From NCBI RefSeq assembly GCF_050948175.1, contig NC_135203.1, forward strand, positions 6,019,599-6,083,598: a stretch of DNA of 64,000 bases, read 5' to 3'. Both the position numbers and the translations under genes were made by a program. This document shows, piece after piece, positions 38,055-50,885 of this stretch. Under the pieces are notes generated by a model. The model searched no databases. It was not told where the DNA came from and saw nothing but the letters and a program-made list of their open reading frames with translations. The DNA is from Xylocopa sonorina. Taxonomy: Eukaryota > Arthropoda > Insecta > Hymenoptera > Apidae. Position 1 is the first letter of the stretch. Each line of letters opens with the position of its first letter.

Positions 38055-38746
38055 TGGAGAACGACGAACAATAAATGAATTCCGTGGGCCAGGAGGTTTT
38101 TATCGAGCGGCCGATACCCACGCTCGGTACTTTGACTCGTTAGCAGTTAGCAATAACATTCGTTATTTTTATCATATCTCGCGCCGTTGGCTCCGTGGCC
38201 TTTATTTGGGTAGGAACACGTTTTGGTACTCGAGTCTTGAGATACCTCGCGATAGCCGCGCGTGTTGCTGCGGACTCTTATATTGCGGCCGCGATATTAC
38301 CATCTACAGGGTGACTCGGCGTGGCTGCGATCGAGCCCCCGGTCAAATGGAATTCAATACGAAACCGATTGCGTCCCTCTTTTTTTCGTTCCCATCGAAT
38401 TTATCCATTTAATAATCACCGGTGGCCCCGCGCTAACGAAACAGCTACGATGAAGGGGAAGGTATCACGCCGGGTCCCGGCCCTCTATCTTCTCACCGTT
38501 TAATATATTTATCTTCGATCTCTACGAGTCGCCTAACGATGCACAGTCCCGCGGAGATAATTACTCTTAAGAAATAAACACGTACACACGCGCGTACCTC
38601 CTGTAATGACGTTCAATAACGCGGTGCAAAGATTAATTGCATTTTCTTGACACGACACGCTTCCTTTTACCGCCAGGATCAACCAGTCGATGCCCTTTTC
38701 GTCTATAGACGTTCCTCGCTTCTTTCTCCTTTTCTCTTGTTCTTCT

Positions 38747-38748
<2 letters not shown>

Positions 38749-38778
<30 letters not shown>
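38749..38778 (+). repeat. Poly-T tract, 30 bases
   Basis: The longest homopolymer in the window, preceded by TTCTTCTTC. It could be the poly-A tail of a minus-strand retroinsertion, but no body is recognisable to its right. Confidence 0.9.
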
Positions 38779-38780
<2 letters not shown>

Positions 38781-39485
38781 CTAAGCACAATAAAAGGCAT
38801 CAAAGTGACCGATTTTCAAGTGCACCTTCGAACCCTTCGCCCATTACATCCTTCGTCCCCCTTCTTTTTTAATTTTCAATCAATGAATCACGCCAGCCGT
38901 ACCACGGGGGCGCGTGTCAAACGAGATTCACACGTGTCGACGCGCAAGAAACGAGCAGTTGACATTATCGTGCCGTCGACAACCTCTCAATTATAATTGA
39001 ATGCACCGGGTCCCCTTTATTTTTCGGGTATATTCAAATTCGCGAGATAAAGCGAAACGCGAGAGCCGCGCGACCACGGGGGCGGCGGAGGGGGTTGGCC
39101 TCGCGCGATGAGGTGCCAAATCGTTTAATGGGACAACCTGTTAATATGTGACATGTGTTGCCCATACCACGGCCCGGGTCCTCTACATACATAACCAGTC
39201 GTGTCGGTTCACGGCCCTCTCGATCGAAATATGTACGCTCTGTGTGCGTTCCGGCGTTTTCGTCCCATCGACGCGGCCGATCTCCGTCCCGAGGATCGTC
39301 GTTGATCGATCATCATACGGATTGGAGCCCTGAGATCGGGACATCTAGCCCCAAATTATCCGGGGAGAAACGCGTCGATCGATAAGCCGCGGAACAATGC
39401 GTGAATTTACGCATTTCGTTGCGTTCACGTTCCCCGAAAATTCGCGGTTTTGATCAAATAATAAAATTGATTTGATTCATTCATT

Positions 39486-39512
39486 CTTTCTCTCTCTCTC
39501 TCTCTCTCTCTG
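39486..39512 (+). repeat. (TC)n microsatellite
   Basis: About 27 bases. A second short TCTCTCTC run follows near 39572. Confidence 0.9.
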
Positions 39513-40076
39513 CTTTACATTTATTCCGGGGTATGATTCGTCGGTGGTAATATCGACTGACGGGGGCCCTTCTTTCTCTCTCTCTTTCTGCCTTCGCCTC
39601 TGATTCCGTTCATTGTTTCCGAGCAGCGAGATTATCGACGTATAATTAAGTTGAATACAATGCAGATCAGGCGTATGCTTCGTCGACGGCGTAACGAATT
39701 TCGCCTCGTGTCACCGGAACGCTGAATATTAATTTCGTCGCGGCCAACCCGGAAGAGCGATTCTCTTTTCCGACAGCGCTATAAACGAGCGCATTTCCAT
39801 ACCCAACCGGGGGTGTTCTTTATACTTTTATTTCGCGTCGTTCATTTTAATGGGGACAATAGTCCATTAGTAAAGAAAAATAAACACGTTCGCCACCCCG
39901 TTAACAATTAAGGAATAACTGAATTTCACGTGGCTCGATAAACCGGTAAATGAATAATTCAGCATTATCAAATAACGCGAATAAGTTCGTATCGTTGCGC
40001 ACCCGGGTAACAACCAGCGCCTGCGTTCTCTAAAGAGCGATTCTAAAAAGGAAACCCGTCGTTCTCCGATCCGTAG

Positions 40077-40100
40077 GAGAGAGAGAGAGAGAAAAAAAAA
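40077..40100 (+). repeat. (GA)n plus poly-A
   Basis: GA repeat ending in nine A. Confidence 0.85.
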
Positions 40101-42467
40101 CTCCAGGATACCCGTGTGCCTGTACCGGAAATTAATTTCCCATACAATGCACGCCGCGTTATTCCCTGATTACGATCTGATCGAGGCCTTATCTCGAGTC
40201 CTCGCGTATGCCAATCCTCCTACTAACGACGGACACCTCCAACGGCCACGATTCCATGCAACGCCACGGCACTTTCTTCTGCCGCGTTCCTACGACCCGT
40301 TACGACGACGCTTTGCCAGCGTGCAACATACATCGCGGTGAAAATTCAGCCACGAGGGTGTGACGGCAATAATCGACGCGGCGCTGGTACGAAGGCGGTT
40401 TCTACCACCACCGCTAATCGATATCGCAAATCATATAATTATCTCGTAGCGATCGTTAGCGCCTCCGTTCGCCATGGTTCCGTTTTCGCGGCTCGCCTCC
40501 GGACACGTTTCGCGGAGAGAGGCATATCTGCGTGGTGTGTCGTACGAGTCGCGTGATATCGGGGTGGCACGATCGGTACTGCCACGCAGAAGGAGCGAGA
40601 GAGAGTCGCGGTCCTATAATTCAGAGGAAAATCAGGCCCCCGACCGCCCAGAGAAGAAAAGTGCGCCGGTTATTGGCCGCTATTCTCGAGCGCGACGGCG
40701 GCGTGCTGGCTGCGTTAAGACACCGTGCATTTGCATAACGTAAACCAGCTCTAGAGGCACGAGCTCCCGAGTAATATTGGCCAGGGACGTATCCGAGGAG
40801 ACTGGCCGAGATTTAACGAGACCTCCTGGAGCTGGGTCGTGGCGTTGAACGAAACTTCGCTCACCTGTACCACTCGTTTCTAGAAAAATAAACGTTCTGT
40901 ATCTCATCTCGGTGATCTTCAGGCATTTGGATCGAGCTTCCACGTAATCTGATAACAAAAATTGTCTCGGAACATATTTTTGATCGGATCAGAGATGTTG
41001 GGGGTTAATTCTTCGAGATGAAGCCGTGTATTTTTCCTGATACGATGTTGCACGTGTAATTGGACCTATCTAGACAGATCTACGAGCGTTAACTTATTAC
41101 ACCTGTAGGAAAGGTCAGTCTCGAGATATGAGCGTTTGATGGCCTCTTATAATTTCAAAGGTTATCTCGACCCCCTGAAATGATGAGCTGCAGAAAAAAC
41201 TCGAAATACCAAGGTATCCTATATCAACATCCTCGAAAAGAAACGGCGGAATCTCGTAATTGCTCTCTCATCAACAATTAGATTCGATCAGACCAGTTGA
41301 TAAGACCGATACGCGTGATCACGAAGTTACGTAACAACTGATAAAGGGGGATGTTCTCGAAGAATTCACGGACAGACGTCACGGCCCTGTCGGAGTCGCA
41401 GCAACGCGTAGGTGCGTGCGTCCCATGCGTATAACGTACAGATAGGTGTACGCGTTGGAGTCAGCCGGCAGGGCTTATAGGTGGGGAGTCATAAATACCG
41501 TATTTATTGGGTTTGTAATTGTCGGTAATTAACATGCGCTCACAGTGCACGCGGGACCCTTTCGCTTTCTTATTACCGTGTCGTGGCTCGTTACAGAAGA
41601 GCGAGTGCCTCCGCTTTGCATACGGGTATCTCAATACCCAACCGCGGCGCTTCTCCTCTCTCTCTTCCGTTCTCCACCGTTGGTCTCATCCGCACGGTTT
41701 TTCCATCTAATTCTGCCTCTCCTCCTCGTCTGACCTTCATTTCCTTCTTTACGCGTACACCTTCGTCCAAAAGTATTCGAACGCACGCTCAACCCCTTAC
41801 GCAACCAACGTACCTAGCTGAACATGTACCTACGAACGAATGTCGATCGAATAATTTTTCTTCGATGATATTCTGAGAATGTTGCTCGTGTCGCGTGACA
41901 AAGATTTATTCGAAACATCAAGCGTTCGAACAATTTTGAACGGGGATGTACCAACGCAACGCGTATCTTCGTCCGTTCTTCGTATCCTCTATCCTCCACC
42001 ATCCTCTCCTTCCTTCGCTCTCCGCCGTTTCAGCTCTCCCACACTGCTCCCTCGTTCCCCCTTTCTTTCGGGGTGGTATTCGGCATCGATCGACTTATCG
42101 ATACTCTCGATCGACGATCGGCACGTCGCTTAGAAGGCAGCGTTAAGGTATATATGACTCGAGGAATTCCTGTAAACGAGCAGCGTACTCGTACCCAGGC
42201 CGGTTTACAATGCTATTTATCTCGTGTTCGCCGGGAACTCCGCGTCCTCGCCGCGTTTTCATGTTTTTAGTTATACGTATTTCTCGAACCGAAGAGCCTG
42301 GTGTACAGCGTCCCTTGCCAGCTTGCGAAACCCACCGTCCTGTAACGCTCTCTCCTATTGCCCCTATACGTTTATGTCAACCGGACTCATCCACCGGGAG
42401 TCCGGTAATTGCGCAGCTGGTATCGCGTTCGAATCGAGATCACCAGTCGATCGTCCAGTTCACGGCT

Positions 42468-42504
42468 TCTCACTCACTCACTCCCTCTCTCTTTCTCTTT
42501 CTCA
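42468..42504 (+). repeat. (TCAC)n/(TC)n microsatellite
   Basis: CACTCACTCACTC passes into CTCTCTCTTTCTCTTTCTC. Confidence 0.85.
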
Positions 42505-45500
42505 CACGATCGACCGTTCCTACTTAGTTGTCGCCTCGCGAAGAAAAAAATGGCACGGAGAACTATATAAATTATCCGCGAGCCGGAAACGCAGGGGGAC
42601 GGGGCTGTTTTCCGTGGGACGTTTACACGGTGTCGGTTTGCAGCACGATTAACTACAACTTTGTCTGGTTTATTGAAATGATGTAATTGAATACCCCCGC
42701 GGTGAAACTGGTCCGCTTAAGGCTCGAGCCTCCAACTTGGTCGTGGTTGTCGTGATCGGATTCAGAATTATCATAAATCTTGTTCGTTCTCGATTCGTTC
42801 GCTCCGTATACCCACCGCTTCTCGTCCCGTTTCGTGCCCAGCTCGGCCCTGTTTCCGCAACTTTGATGAACATCGTTAACTCGTACGAAACGAGCCGTTC
42901 CGTTTCAGTTTGTAGCCCTCTTCGCGGCACTGTTTCGACGAGCAGTACCTCCTCCGGTAACTACTTTCATCGATCGTACGCTCCAGTTCTTCTTCGCCGT
43001 GCGAACCGCGCGCACGAAGGGCCACACCGGGGACCATTTATAACCAACGCCGGGAATTTAAAGTTCCATCCGTTCAGGATTCGATTTCAACTTGGCTCGT
43101 ATAAATCCCCTCGCTAAATGGTGGACCGTGATCTTAGTTAGGGAGATGAGAAATCCCGGTTAACGGACCCATCTACGTGTATTCGTAAAACTTTTCCGTT
43201 TTTCCCCTTCGCCGTGTTTAATCGATGAAACATAGCCCCGACTATCCGCGTCAACCCTTCCTCCGCGCGAAGAATAAAAAACCGAGCTCTGGTAACAACT
43301 TCCAGAAGCTTTTCTCATATTTCAATCGTGACGCTTCCCGCGCGGTTGTCCCTTTTACAATACCGTGGAAGTCCGATTCGCAAAAAATAGCTGGCGTCCT
43401 CGAGCGAAGTGCATTCTAGCCACCGATGAAACTCGATGGTTTCCTCTGTCGCAAACTGTGCTCGCCTTTTCCAGCGCGGCCCGCCCCTTTCATCGCGTTC
43501 GAGAGAGCCATTTAACGAGGGAAATCTCCGCCGCGTTTCCTCTGACATGCCATTCTCTAGTCGCTGCCCTCCCACCTCGTACATCGCGTTCGTTCCTCTT
43601 TTCTCGGTCGCGCAATCCAACGAGATTCTCTCTAGCCTCTCCGCTCGAATGGAGAACACACTCGGCTGTACCGACGACAAATCTTATTGTCGAGTACGAG
43701 ACGCGTTCGGGTCTATCGCGAGTGCATACCTGCTCGAAGGAGCACGTTATCGTTCGTGTATTTTTCTCATAGATGGAAGTTCGAAGCTGAAAATCCTGTC
43801 TATTAATCGAGCCCAGCAGCGCGAGGAACTACGAAAAGCGTTTAAAGCGTCAGTTTCACGAGGATAGCCTGTCACCCGTAAAGGGTAGATTGGCGGAGAT
43901 AGGAGGGAAGCTTTTAACAAGCTCGTCTGAATTATTAAAGCAAACTGAAGGGGGAAAGGTATCGCGGGCCGAGGCTGATTGTCAACGGAGTCGAAGCTCA
44001 ACATCGCTTCGAATCCACGGAAAGGCTTGCACGGCAGGCTAGGAGAAAAGGGGGTGGGCCGGGGTTGGTATCAATTTGCAGTTCGTTCGATGTCTCGAGG
44101 TCTTTCGCCGTGTCTTGGCAGGGTTGACTGGCTGACAAGCGCGACAGGCCCGAGGTCGACGTGTAAGCAAGCAAAACGAGCGACTAAATAAAGGGGTGGA
44201 CGAGCCACCCCTCTCACTCTCTTTCTCTGCCCGGCTCGAGACGGCGGATTTCGAAAGGGGATAGCGAAGGTTGGCCTTGTGCAAGCCTGAGAGAAATTGA
44301 TGTTAGCCGTTTGCATTTATTATTAATACGCTCGTCGACCTGTCACTGGAGCGAACGTGTCAGCCAGAGCAGTTTCAACCCCTCTTTTAAACCCTCTTCT
44401 CCTGTCGCCGTTCCTGGACGTTTTAGAACGGACACGTACACTGCCACGTTCCGCTCTTTCTCCGTGTCAATCCACCCAGAAGCTGGCGTCGGGAGAGACG
44501 AAAAACGGCCGGTTAATTATTCAGCCACGGATAAATGGCCGTCGCGCTGCTTGAAATAATCTCGTTTCGGAATATTTCAAGTTTTACGACCGTCAAACGA
44601 TATTGGTCCGAGTTCAATCCTTTATAACACCTGAGCTATTTTCGAGTTACATCTCGTTGTATAAACGATCAATTTTCCACGCCGGAGGACGTCAGTAACC
44701 AGGAAAAATCGACTTCGACCGACGGAGGTTACCGAAAGAGGGATGGGCGTCGAGACAACGTCGATTCAATCGCGTTAATGCCACCGTCCCTGCATTATAC
44801 AGGGACCGAGAGGACTCGTCGCTTTCTCGAGGGGAATAAAAGAAACGTATCCAGGATTCTGGCACCTTTGACCGGACTTTGCCGTAAATCAAACGTCACC
44901 AGAATCCTCAGGAGCTTGTCCACGTCCACGGTGATTCGATCTCCAGCCCCTTCCTCCATTACCATTTTTTTCCACCGCACAAAATCACCACGCGATACGA
45001 TAAACGTTCCATTTTGCCTTATCGGGGCACGTGCGACTGATCGCATAAAGAGAAACGTTTCATTTGTATCGGGTTCCGTGCGTTAAAGGTTCTTCCTTAT
45101 GGCAAGCCGGAAACAAGATGCTCCCGATAAGGGGTGCAAATTCGAGTCACGCTTATGTTAATTTCATTCCCATACGCGAGGGGTAGTTTCGTCGATTTAA
45201 TTTCATTCATCTTTCTCTGTTACAGATTTTTCGTCTGCTCGTGCCAGTGATCAAGATAATGCTGTTCGTTCGAAAGGGCCAGGATTGTTTCTGGTTTAAA
45301 CGATCACCACCGCCGAGTAATCCTAGCCAAACGAGCGGCGCTCGATACAGCGGATGAAAATGTAAATCCGTTCGACGGCGCAGTTCGTTTTCATCACACC
45401 TCGTGCCATTATTGCGCCACGGAGCCGCGTGTAAGATATTCCAGATAGCCGATAATGCGGCACGATACCGCGAATGGTAATTTGCTTGGTTCCAAATGCG

Positions 45501-46867
45501 AGGCTACGCGAACTTCGGTCCCGTGCACACGGTTTTCTGCCTTCGAAACCCGATGAAAGAGCCCGATAACGTAGCCGAACGGGGGAAAAACAGATGGCGT
45601 AGATCCACCTTTCAGACAATTTCTGTATACGAATTCAATTTTCCTATGACTTCTTAATACGCCTGTCTGTTCCTGTCTCCGGCGAACAAATGTATCCAAC
45701 CGCCACGTCTCCACGTCTCCTAACGTTATCGCGAACGTTATTAGCTCTGGGAAAGAATGCAGCCACCGCGTGCAGACGGCCGTCAGAAATCGGTTTCTGC
45801 CGCCGATCCGAGATAACTGAAAATCGTGACGTCTCGAATGCTAATTTTCTTCACCTTTCGCGCGTACGTATAATAAGTTTAGCCGCGCGAAGAAAATCGC
45901 GGCTGCTCGCGGATCCGTTTCCATCGTACTCTCTCTCCGCAGCCACTTTGACAAACGAGCCGATCGAGAACAAAAGAGAGAACACACGCCAGTCACGAAG
46001 CCTCGATTTCCCTCCGTCGTCGAGCCGGCTTGTCCGATTTACGAGCTGAATTCCTACCGATTTCGTTGCTCGCCGTTCTCCGCGGGCGATACCATGTCCC
46101 AGCGTTCTATCGTATGTTAAATGGTAGCCGCGATTAAAATACCAATCAGAAATCCCATTTAACTGGATAACCGTTATCACCGTCGGATTATTTATTTAAA
46201 ACCACCCGGGCGTCGTTCGAAGGAATCGCACGCAGGAACAGCTGTTTACAGCTGTCCCTTTCAAATACCTGTTCTCCTTTCAGTCCACGGAGTCGCATAT
46301 TCCACATTCGAAACGACCTGGCAAACAACGTACGTAGCTGCGTTTGACATTTCCATTCCGCGCCCTGCCGAGGATTTGTTTGAAATATCGTTCGTGCCGG
46401 CTGGTATCCGGCATCGTAGCCGGATTAACGGCTGCAACAGGTCGTTAAGTTGGCCCGTTGTAAAGCGTCGATATTAGATGAAAATCGAGTCGGTCGTACC
46501 GGGGCGACGACCACGTTCCCCCCCAACGTTCGACGTCGAACGCCGGCTTGTTCGACGCGCGTCCTCGATTTATGCCGGGGGTATCCCTTCGTACTTCTTT
46601 GTTTCCACCGTGTTTTCAGACTGTTCTTGTTCGTGCGCACGGCGCATAAATGTCACGGGTGCAATGATAAATTTCGCGCGCGCGCCTTCCCGCGTTACGG
46701 CGGCGTTCTTGCCTTTTGTTCGACCCTTGCGTCTATAAACGTATCGCGTCGGAGAACGGTGTCGCTCGTGCGTTCTCTTCTCTTCTTCTTTCTATACGAA
46801 AAAGATGAAACCTCGCTCTACGAGCCGCACGCGCAATTAAAATCGTAGAACGCACGCACGAAATGAT

Positions 46868-46881
46868 AAAAAAAAAAAAAA
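46868..46881 (+). repeat. Poly-A tract
   Basis: Fourteen consecutive A. Confidence 0.85.
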
Positions 46882-47850
46882 CAGAAATAATCGCGAACGC
46901 GATCCTTAGACTTTCGCATCGTACGAGATGCTCCAGTTTAACGTTACGTGTTTCGCTTGTTAAAGGTTGAAAGCGACGGACTTTCGCGAGCCGCGATACC
47001 CGCGGCCCCGACGTTTCGCGTGGCCGTAAAATAGAAATTTCGCCGGCTTAAACGTTTCGAGGCACGCGAGTGCGCGCCCCTCGTTCGTCGGCGATCCAGA
47101 AGTCCGCGCTCGTTGCTCGATACGCCTGCTCGAAACGAATATCACGGGGCAGACAGAGCGGCAAAGTGAATAGCACTGTGCGCGATTCCACCCCGGAACC
47201 CGACGTCTCCTTACGCCTCGTTAGACGCCTTGTTTCGCGCCTCGAAAACCCGCGTACGTGTGTATACGGTGTGTAATATCGCGGATTGTGACTGCTAAGC
47301 TCGTCGCCTTTCATAATACTGGTTTTAATGGCCCATTCTGGGCCCAGGCCGGCTGTCGAGTAAAAAGGAATTGATTTCCACGCCGTCGTCCTGCTCGACT
47401 ACTCGACGAGAGAGCCGAGGATCTCGACGACGCGATGAACGCACCAGCGGCTAACATCGCGCTGCTCCATTTCCTGTCGTACAGGCGTAAACTTATCGAG
47501 ACTCGTGCTATTACATAGAATAGAAAACTGATTACCGAATAATCGTGCCTGAATTGAAAACTGGTGTACGATAAATATATCCACTGTTATACTTGCAGAA
47601 AGGACACTATGGAAAATTCAACGAAGTTATGGTAATTTAGTAAGCGACGTGATTCCAGGGTGAAATTGTATTCGTTGAAACGTAAGCCCGTCGCGCGGGC
47701 AGCACCAGCCCGGCCATTAGGGCAATACTTTATGCCTAATTGATGCAAAGTAAGCCGTAAGAACGTCTGCTGATTTGAATTGTTAATCGTCGTAGAACGC
47801 CGGCCCATTGATGTCTAATTATCATGTACAGCTCGATTCAATGGCATTAA

Positions 47851-47875
47851 GCTCTCTCTCTCTCTCTTTCTCTCT
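47851..47875 (+). repeat. (TC)n microsatellite
   Basis: About 25 bases with one TTT interruption. Confidence 0.9.
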
Positions 47876-48160
47876 GTATCTGTCTTCACCGTTGCCTTGC
47901 CTATGAATCATATTTAAAGACAAATGAATTTCTCAGCATTATATGCAAAACGCGCGGAGGAGCGGGCGTGCGCGGCGTTATCACGGGGTGGATTCCGGTG
48001 CGGAAAAGTGAGGGAACGCGCGCCAGTAAGGTAGTCGATAATTATCCTGCCAACCGGCTTGGCAATAAATCAATGCTTAGAAACGGAATGACAGGGACGA
48101 TGGTCGTTGATAATACACGTGTATGTACGAATGTACGCTAATTGCACGCGCCGGCTGAGA

Positions 48161-48174
48161 GATATATATATATA
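48161..48174 (+). repeat. (AT)n tract
   Basis: Fourteen bases of alternating AT followed by AAGAGAG. Confidence 0.8.
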
Positions 48175-48435
48175 AGAGAGACGGAGAGCTCTCCTGGCAA
48201 GATTAGACGAGCCCTCCTTGGTATATCCTGCTGATTTCAGACGTTGTATCTGTCTTGCGCAACGCGGCGACGTGTTGCAATAAACATCGTAACGTTAATG
48301 CTACGGGCTACGAGAGCCGCGGCTAGCGTGCAAACGCGCGCGTTCGTACAGTCCCGCTGAATTTCGACTTCCTTCGATCATTAGAATCGTTGCGAGCGCG
48401 ATAGCGACCGCTCGCCACGGGACAGTGTACAGAGA

Positions 48436-48438
<3 letters not shown>

Positions 48439-48498
<60 letters not shown>
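48439..48498 (+). repeat. (AG)30 microsatellite, longest in the window
   Basis: Sixty bases of uninterrupted AG repeat, a potential GAGA-factor platform. It is followed 12 bases later by a perfect nine-base hairpin (48511-48535). Confidence 0.95.
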
Positions 48499-48500
<2 letters not shown>

Positions 48501-48510
48501 CCGTGTACAC

Positions 48511-48535
48511 GCACGACGAGACGTAATCGTCGTGC
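48511..48535. other. Perfect 9-bp hairpin beside the (AG)30 tract
   Basis: GCACGACGA (48511-48519) and TCGTCGTGC (48527-48535) pair fully around GACGTAA. One mismatch further out is followed by two more pairs. Confidence 0.45.
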
Positions 48536-48539
48536 ATGC

Positions 48540-50670
48540 ATGTGGGAATTAATATTACGCGCGAGGTAAAGACAGACGCTATCGATCAACCGAATCCGGG
48601 ATAATCTATTAGAGTTTAATATCCCGTAATAATAATGCCGAATCATTTGTTGTTTTCTTCGTTTACGAGCAAATAATTTGTTCCCGCGGCTTCCATTACA
48701 AATGGACCTAGCGAGGGGGTATAAATCAAGGGGGTAATAATTACGCCGCGCTAGCGTCGGCGGATCTCGCAAGGATGAAACGGCGGTGTCACTGGAGATG
48801 TTTGGAGAGTTAACATACCCGATGCGTCAACGTCAAACGTGACAAATGATTTTTTCCCACTCGATCCCGTATATTTTCCACGGTGTCTTTTATGGCACGC
48901 CGAGAATAGTACCAAGTAACGAGCGTGTAAAGTCTACGGCTGTTTCATAGTCGCTCTCCGAACAATGGCTTCTGTTCCGCAATGGTAGCAAGGCATAAAT
49001 AACGCATCGCCGCTATGCATAGCCCTTTGTCACGGTACCTGCCCTGTCACCTAATCATTATTGCAGCTACCTGGAAAAGAGACCCGCTCAGCCCCGTTAC
49101 CACGAAATTACCCACTCATCGGTAAATGACTCACGGCGGAAAATTCGAGGGTGGGTTAAACCAGTGCCCAACCGATACGAAGGGAGCACGCGAAACGCGC
49201 GCGAAGCGCGAGAGAAAATCCCACACGCCAGTTCTCGCGTAATAATAAAAGGCGATTAATCGTGATCCACCTCCGCGCGCGAATACCACTGAAAATTTCC
49301 TAAAATAACCGAGGAACGCCGCGGCCCACGCGGGCCGGAGGGCGCATTGTTCGCGCCGCTTGGGAACAGGTTGAATCGGTTGCGATTTCATGGCTGCGCG
49401 TGTGGCGAAGGGCCACGTACGCGTCGGTGGCACGCGTGACACGCATCTCATTGCGGATAGGTCACGGAGTTCGTAAGAAACCCGGCCGGCTCTCTTCAGC
49501 TTGCGCGCGTTTATGGCGAGCTCACGCTTTGTACGCGGCTGGACGACCCTCCCGAGCGATGTTGCACCGTGCTGGGATTCTCATCCGTGGCTTCGCAGCA
49601 TCCGCTGGGCTCGCGTTTCCCTTCGCTATCGACCGTTAGCGATGATGCACGCCGCCTCTGATGTACGATCGGGCTGTACTCGACGCGGTACATCATCCGC
49701 CACCTAACAAGAACGATTGAGAGCTTTTCCGCGCTCGCTGATTTATGCGAGTCGTCGCGGCCACCACTGCCCGCGCGCAGTGCAATTTACCAACGAATTG
49801 ATTATACTTCGCGCCTCGGCAATTGAGATTTACGATTGATCGACGCGACGGACTCGTTGTTACAGTTCTGCATCGGTTCGAATCGAGCCTGCCGCGTTCA
49901 ATCGTAGCGAGGTACGTTGTAAGCTTCGGATGAAGCGTCTTGGCGGGAAATTTGGGTTTGAATGTGTATCTTTTGGAATTCGGAGTCTGAAGTGTTCTAC
50001 GATTTTTTAAGAAGGACGGTAAATTTGACTGAAATGCTTAGAAATGTTGATTGGAATATTTAAAATGAGGGAAGCGAAGCAGTGGATCATCGTGCTGCAT
50101 ACTGAATTATTATTGACCCAATGCTGGCGGAGAGGAATTTAAATTTCAATTTTGAATGGAAGTTGAAATTTATCTAAGATTTCCATGTAGGAATATTATA
50201 AATTTGAATGAATGGAGTATTTTACGAAGTTTTTCAGCTAGTTTAACCGCTCACGAGAAGCATTGAGGAATCTTCTCCAATTTCCCGAAATTGAACCGAT
50301 CTGTAAACGCAGGAAAGAGCAAACTGCAACAGTCGTTCCGTAGTCTTTGTGCAAATCTCGCGCAAAGTACAAGCAAGCTGAAGCATTCGAAAAATGTTGC
50401 AATTTCTCGGTCTCGTCTACTCCACAAAGAGTTGCAATATCCCCGTGTCTGTTTCAAGCCTCTCGTTTCGTATCGAGGTAACAATCATTTGCACTGTCAA
50501 TTCGAGAAACCACTTCGCTTGTTCCTCGATGTTGTACATTTCATTCTACGATTGTTACTTTACAAAGTCCTGGCTGAAAGCGTGTTTTGCACGATTGGTT
50601 AACGAGGAATTCGACGATAAAGTGTTACACGTTGGGACGGACAAAATAATTCCCGGTAGGCCAGTTTGAA
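48540..50670. other. Noncoding upstream of SGF29
   Basis: CpG-rich until about 49,900, then clearly AT-richer toward the SGF29 promoter (49,930-50,240). An open frame at 50,291-50,602 has no recognisable similarity. Confidence 0.55.
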
Positions 50671-50677
50671 GTGTTTA

Positions 50678-50692
50678 CCAACAGATGGCAGC
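50678..50692 (+). promoter_or_regulatory. CTCF-like motif upstream of SGF29
   Basis: CCAACAGATGGCAGC agrees at 14 of 15 positions with the vertebrate CTCF core CCASYAGRKGGCASY. The mismatch is A for S at position 4. It lies just before the inferred start of transcription, where insulator or architectural proteins often sit near housekeeping promoters. ATGGC recurs at 50750 as ATGGCGC, so a YY1/Pho-type reading is also possible. Motif match only. Confidence 0.35.
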
Positions 50693-50734
50693 ACTGCCTT
50701 AGTCGAGGTTCGTATGTTATATCGTTCAATGAAT

Positions 50735-50885
50735 GGTGGGAGAAACAGTATGGCGCAGAAGCGTACGCACAGTCGATTGCAAGACGTTGGGATCGTTTAG
50801 TGTTGCCTGTAACTTCGCGTTAGAAAGGTGGAAATTCAACGAGACATTGACGGATTCGACAGTGGTCTTTTTTGTGTACAAAAAG
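50735..50885 (+). other. Sgf29: Probable 5'UTR exon of SGF29 (5' end approximate)
   Basis: The segment ends in AAAAG followed by GTACGT, a strong donor at 50886, in the same orientation as SGF29. The next good acceptor in that orientation (TATATTTCAG at 51285-51294) lies 30 bp before the SGF29 ATG. The left boundary is only a guess: no TATA box or clear initiator is visible, so transcription probably starts somewhere in 50,700-50,760. The inference is that SGF29 has a noncoding first exon. RNA reads across 50885/51295 would settle it. Confidence 0.55.
50750..50800 (+). other. Upstream ORF in the SGF29 leader, 16 codons
   Basis: ATG at 50750 (context ACAGTATGG: G at +4, C at -3) opens a frame encoding MAQKRTHSRLQDVGIV and closes with TAG at 50798-50800. 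If transcription starts upstream of 50750, ribosomes would meet this frame first, and it could lower or tune SGF29 translation. Another ATG frame from 50733 reads through the donor in unspliced sequence. Whether either is translated is unknown. Confidence 0.3.

Larger units (their letters stand above)
37760..48430. other. Noncoding, no gene recognised
   Basis: Microsatellites and pyrimidine-rich blocks (41,600-42,530 and 43,430-43,640). One acceptor followed by a short open exon-like stretch at 45,226 is listed as a finding. Nothing else recognised. Confidence 0.55.

Noticed and set aside
38749..38778. Poly-T run as the tail of a retrotransposon
   Set aside because: No LINE or SINE body, no target-site duplication seen. 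A plain homopolymer is enough.
42096..42103. TATCGATA, a DRE/BEAF-type 8-mer
   Set aside because: About one exact match per window is expected by chance, and there is no adjacent promoter.
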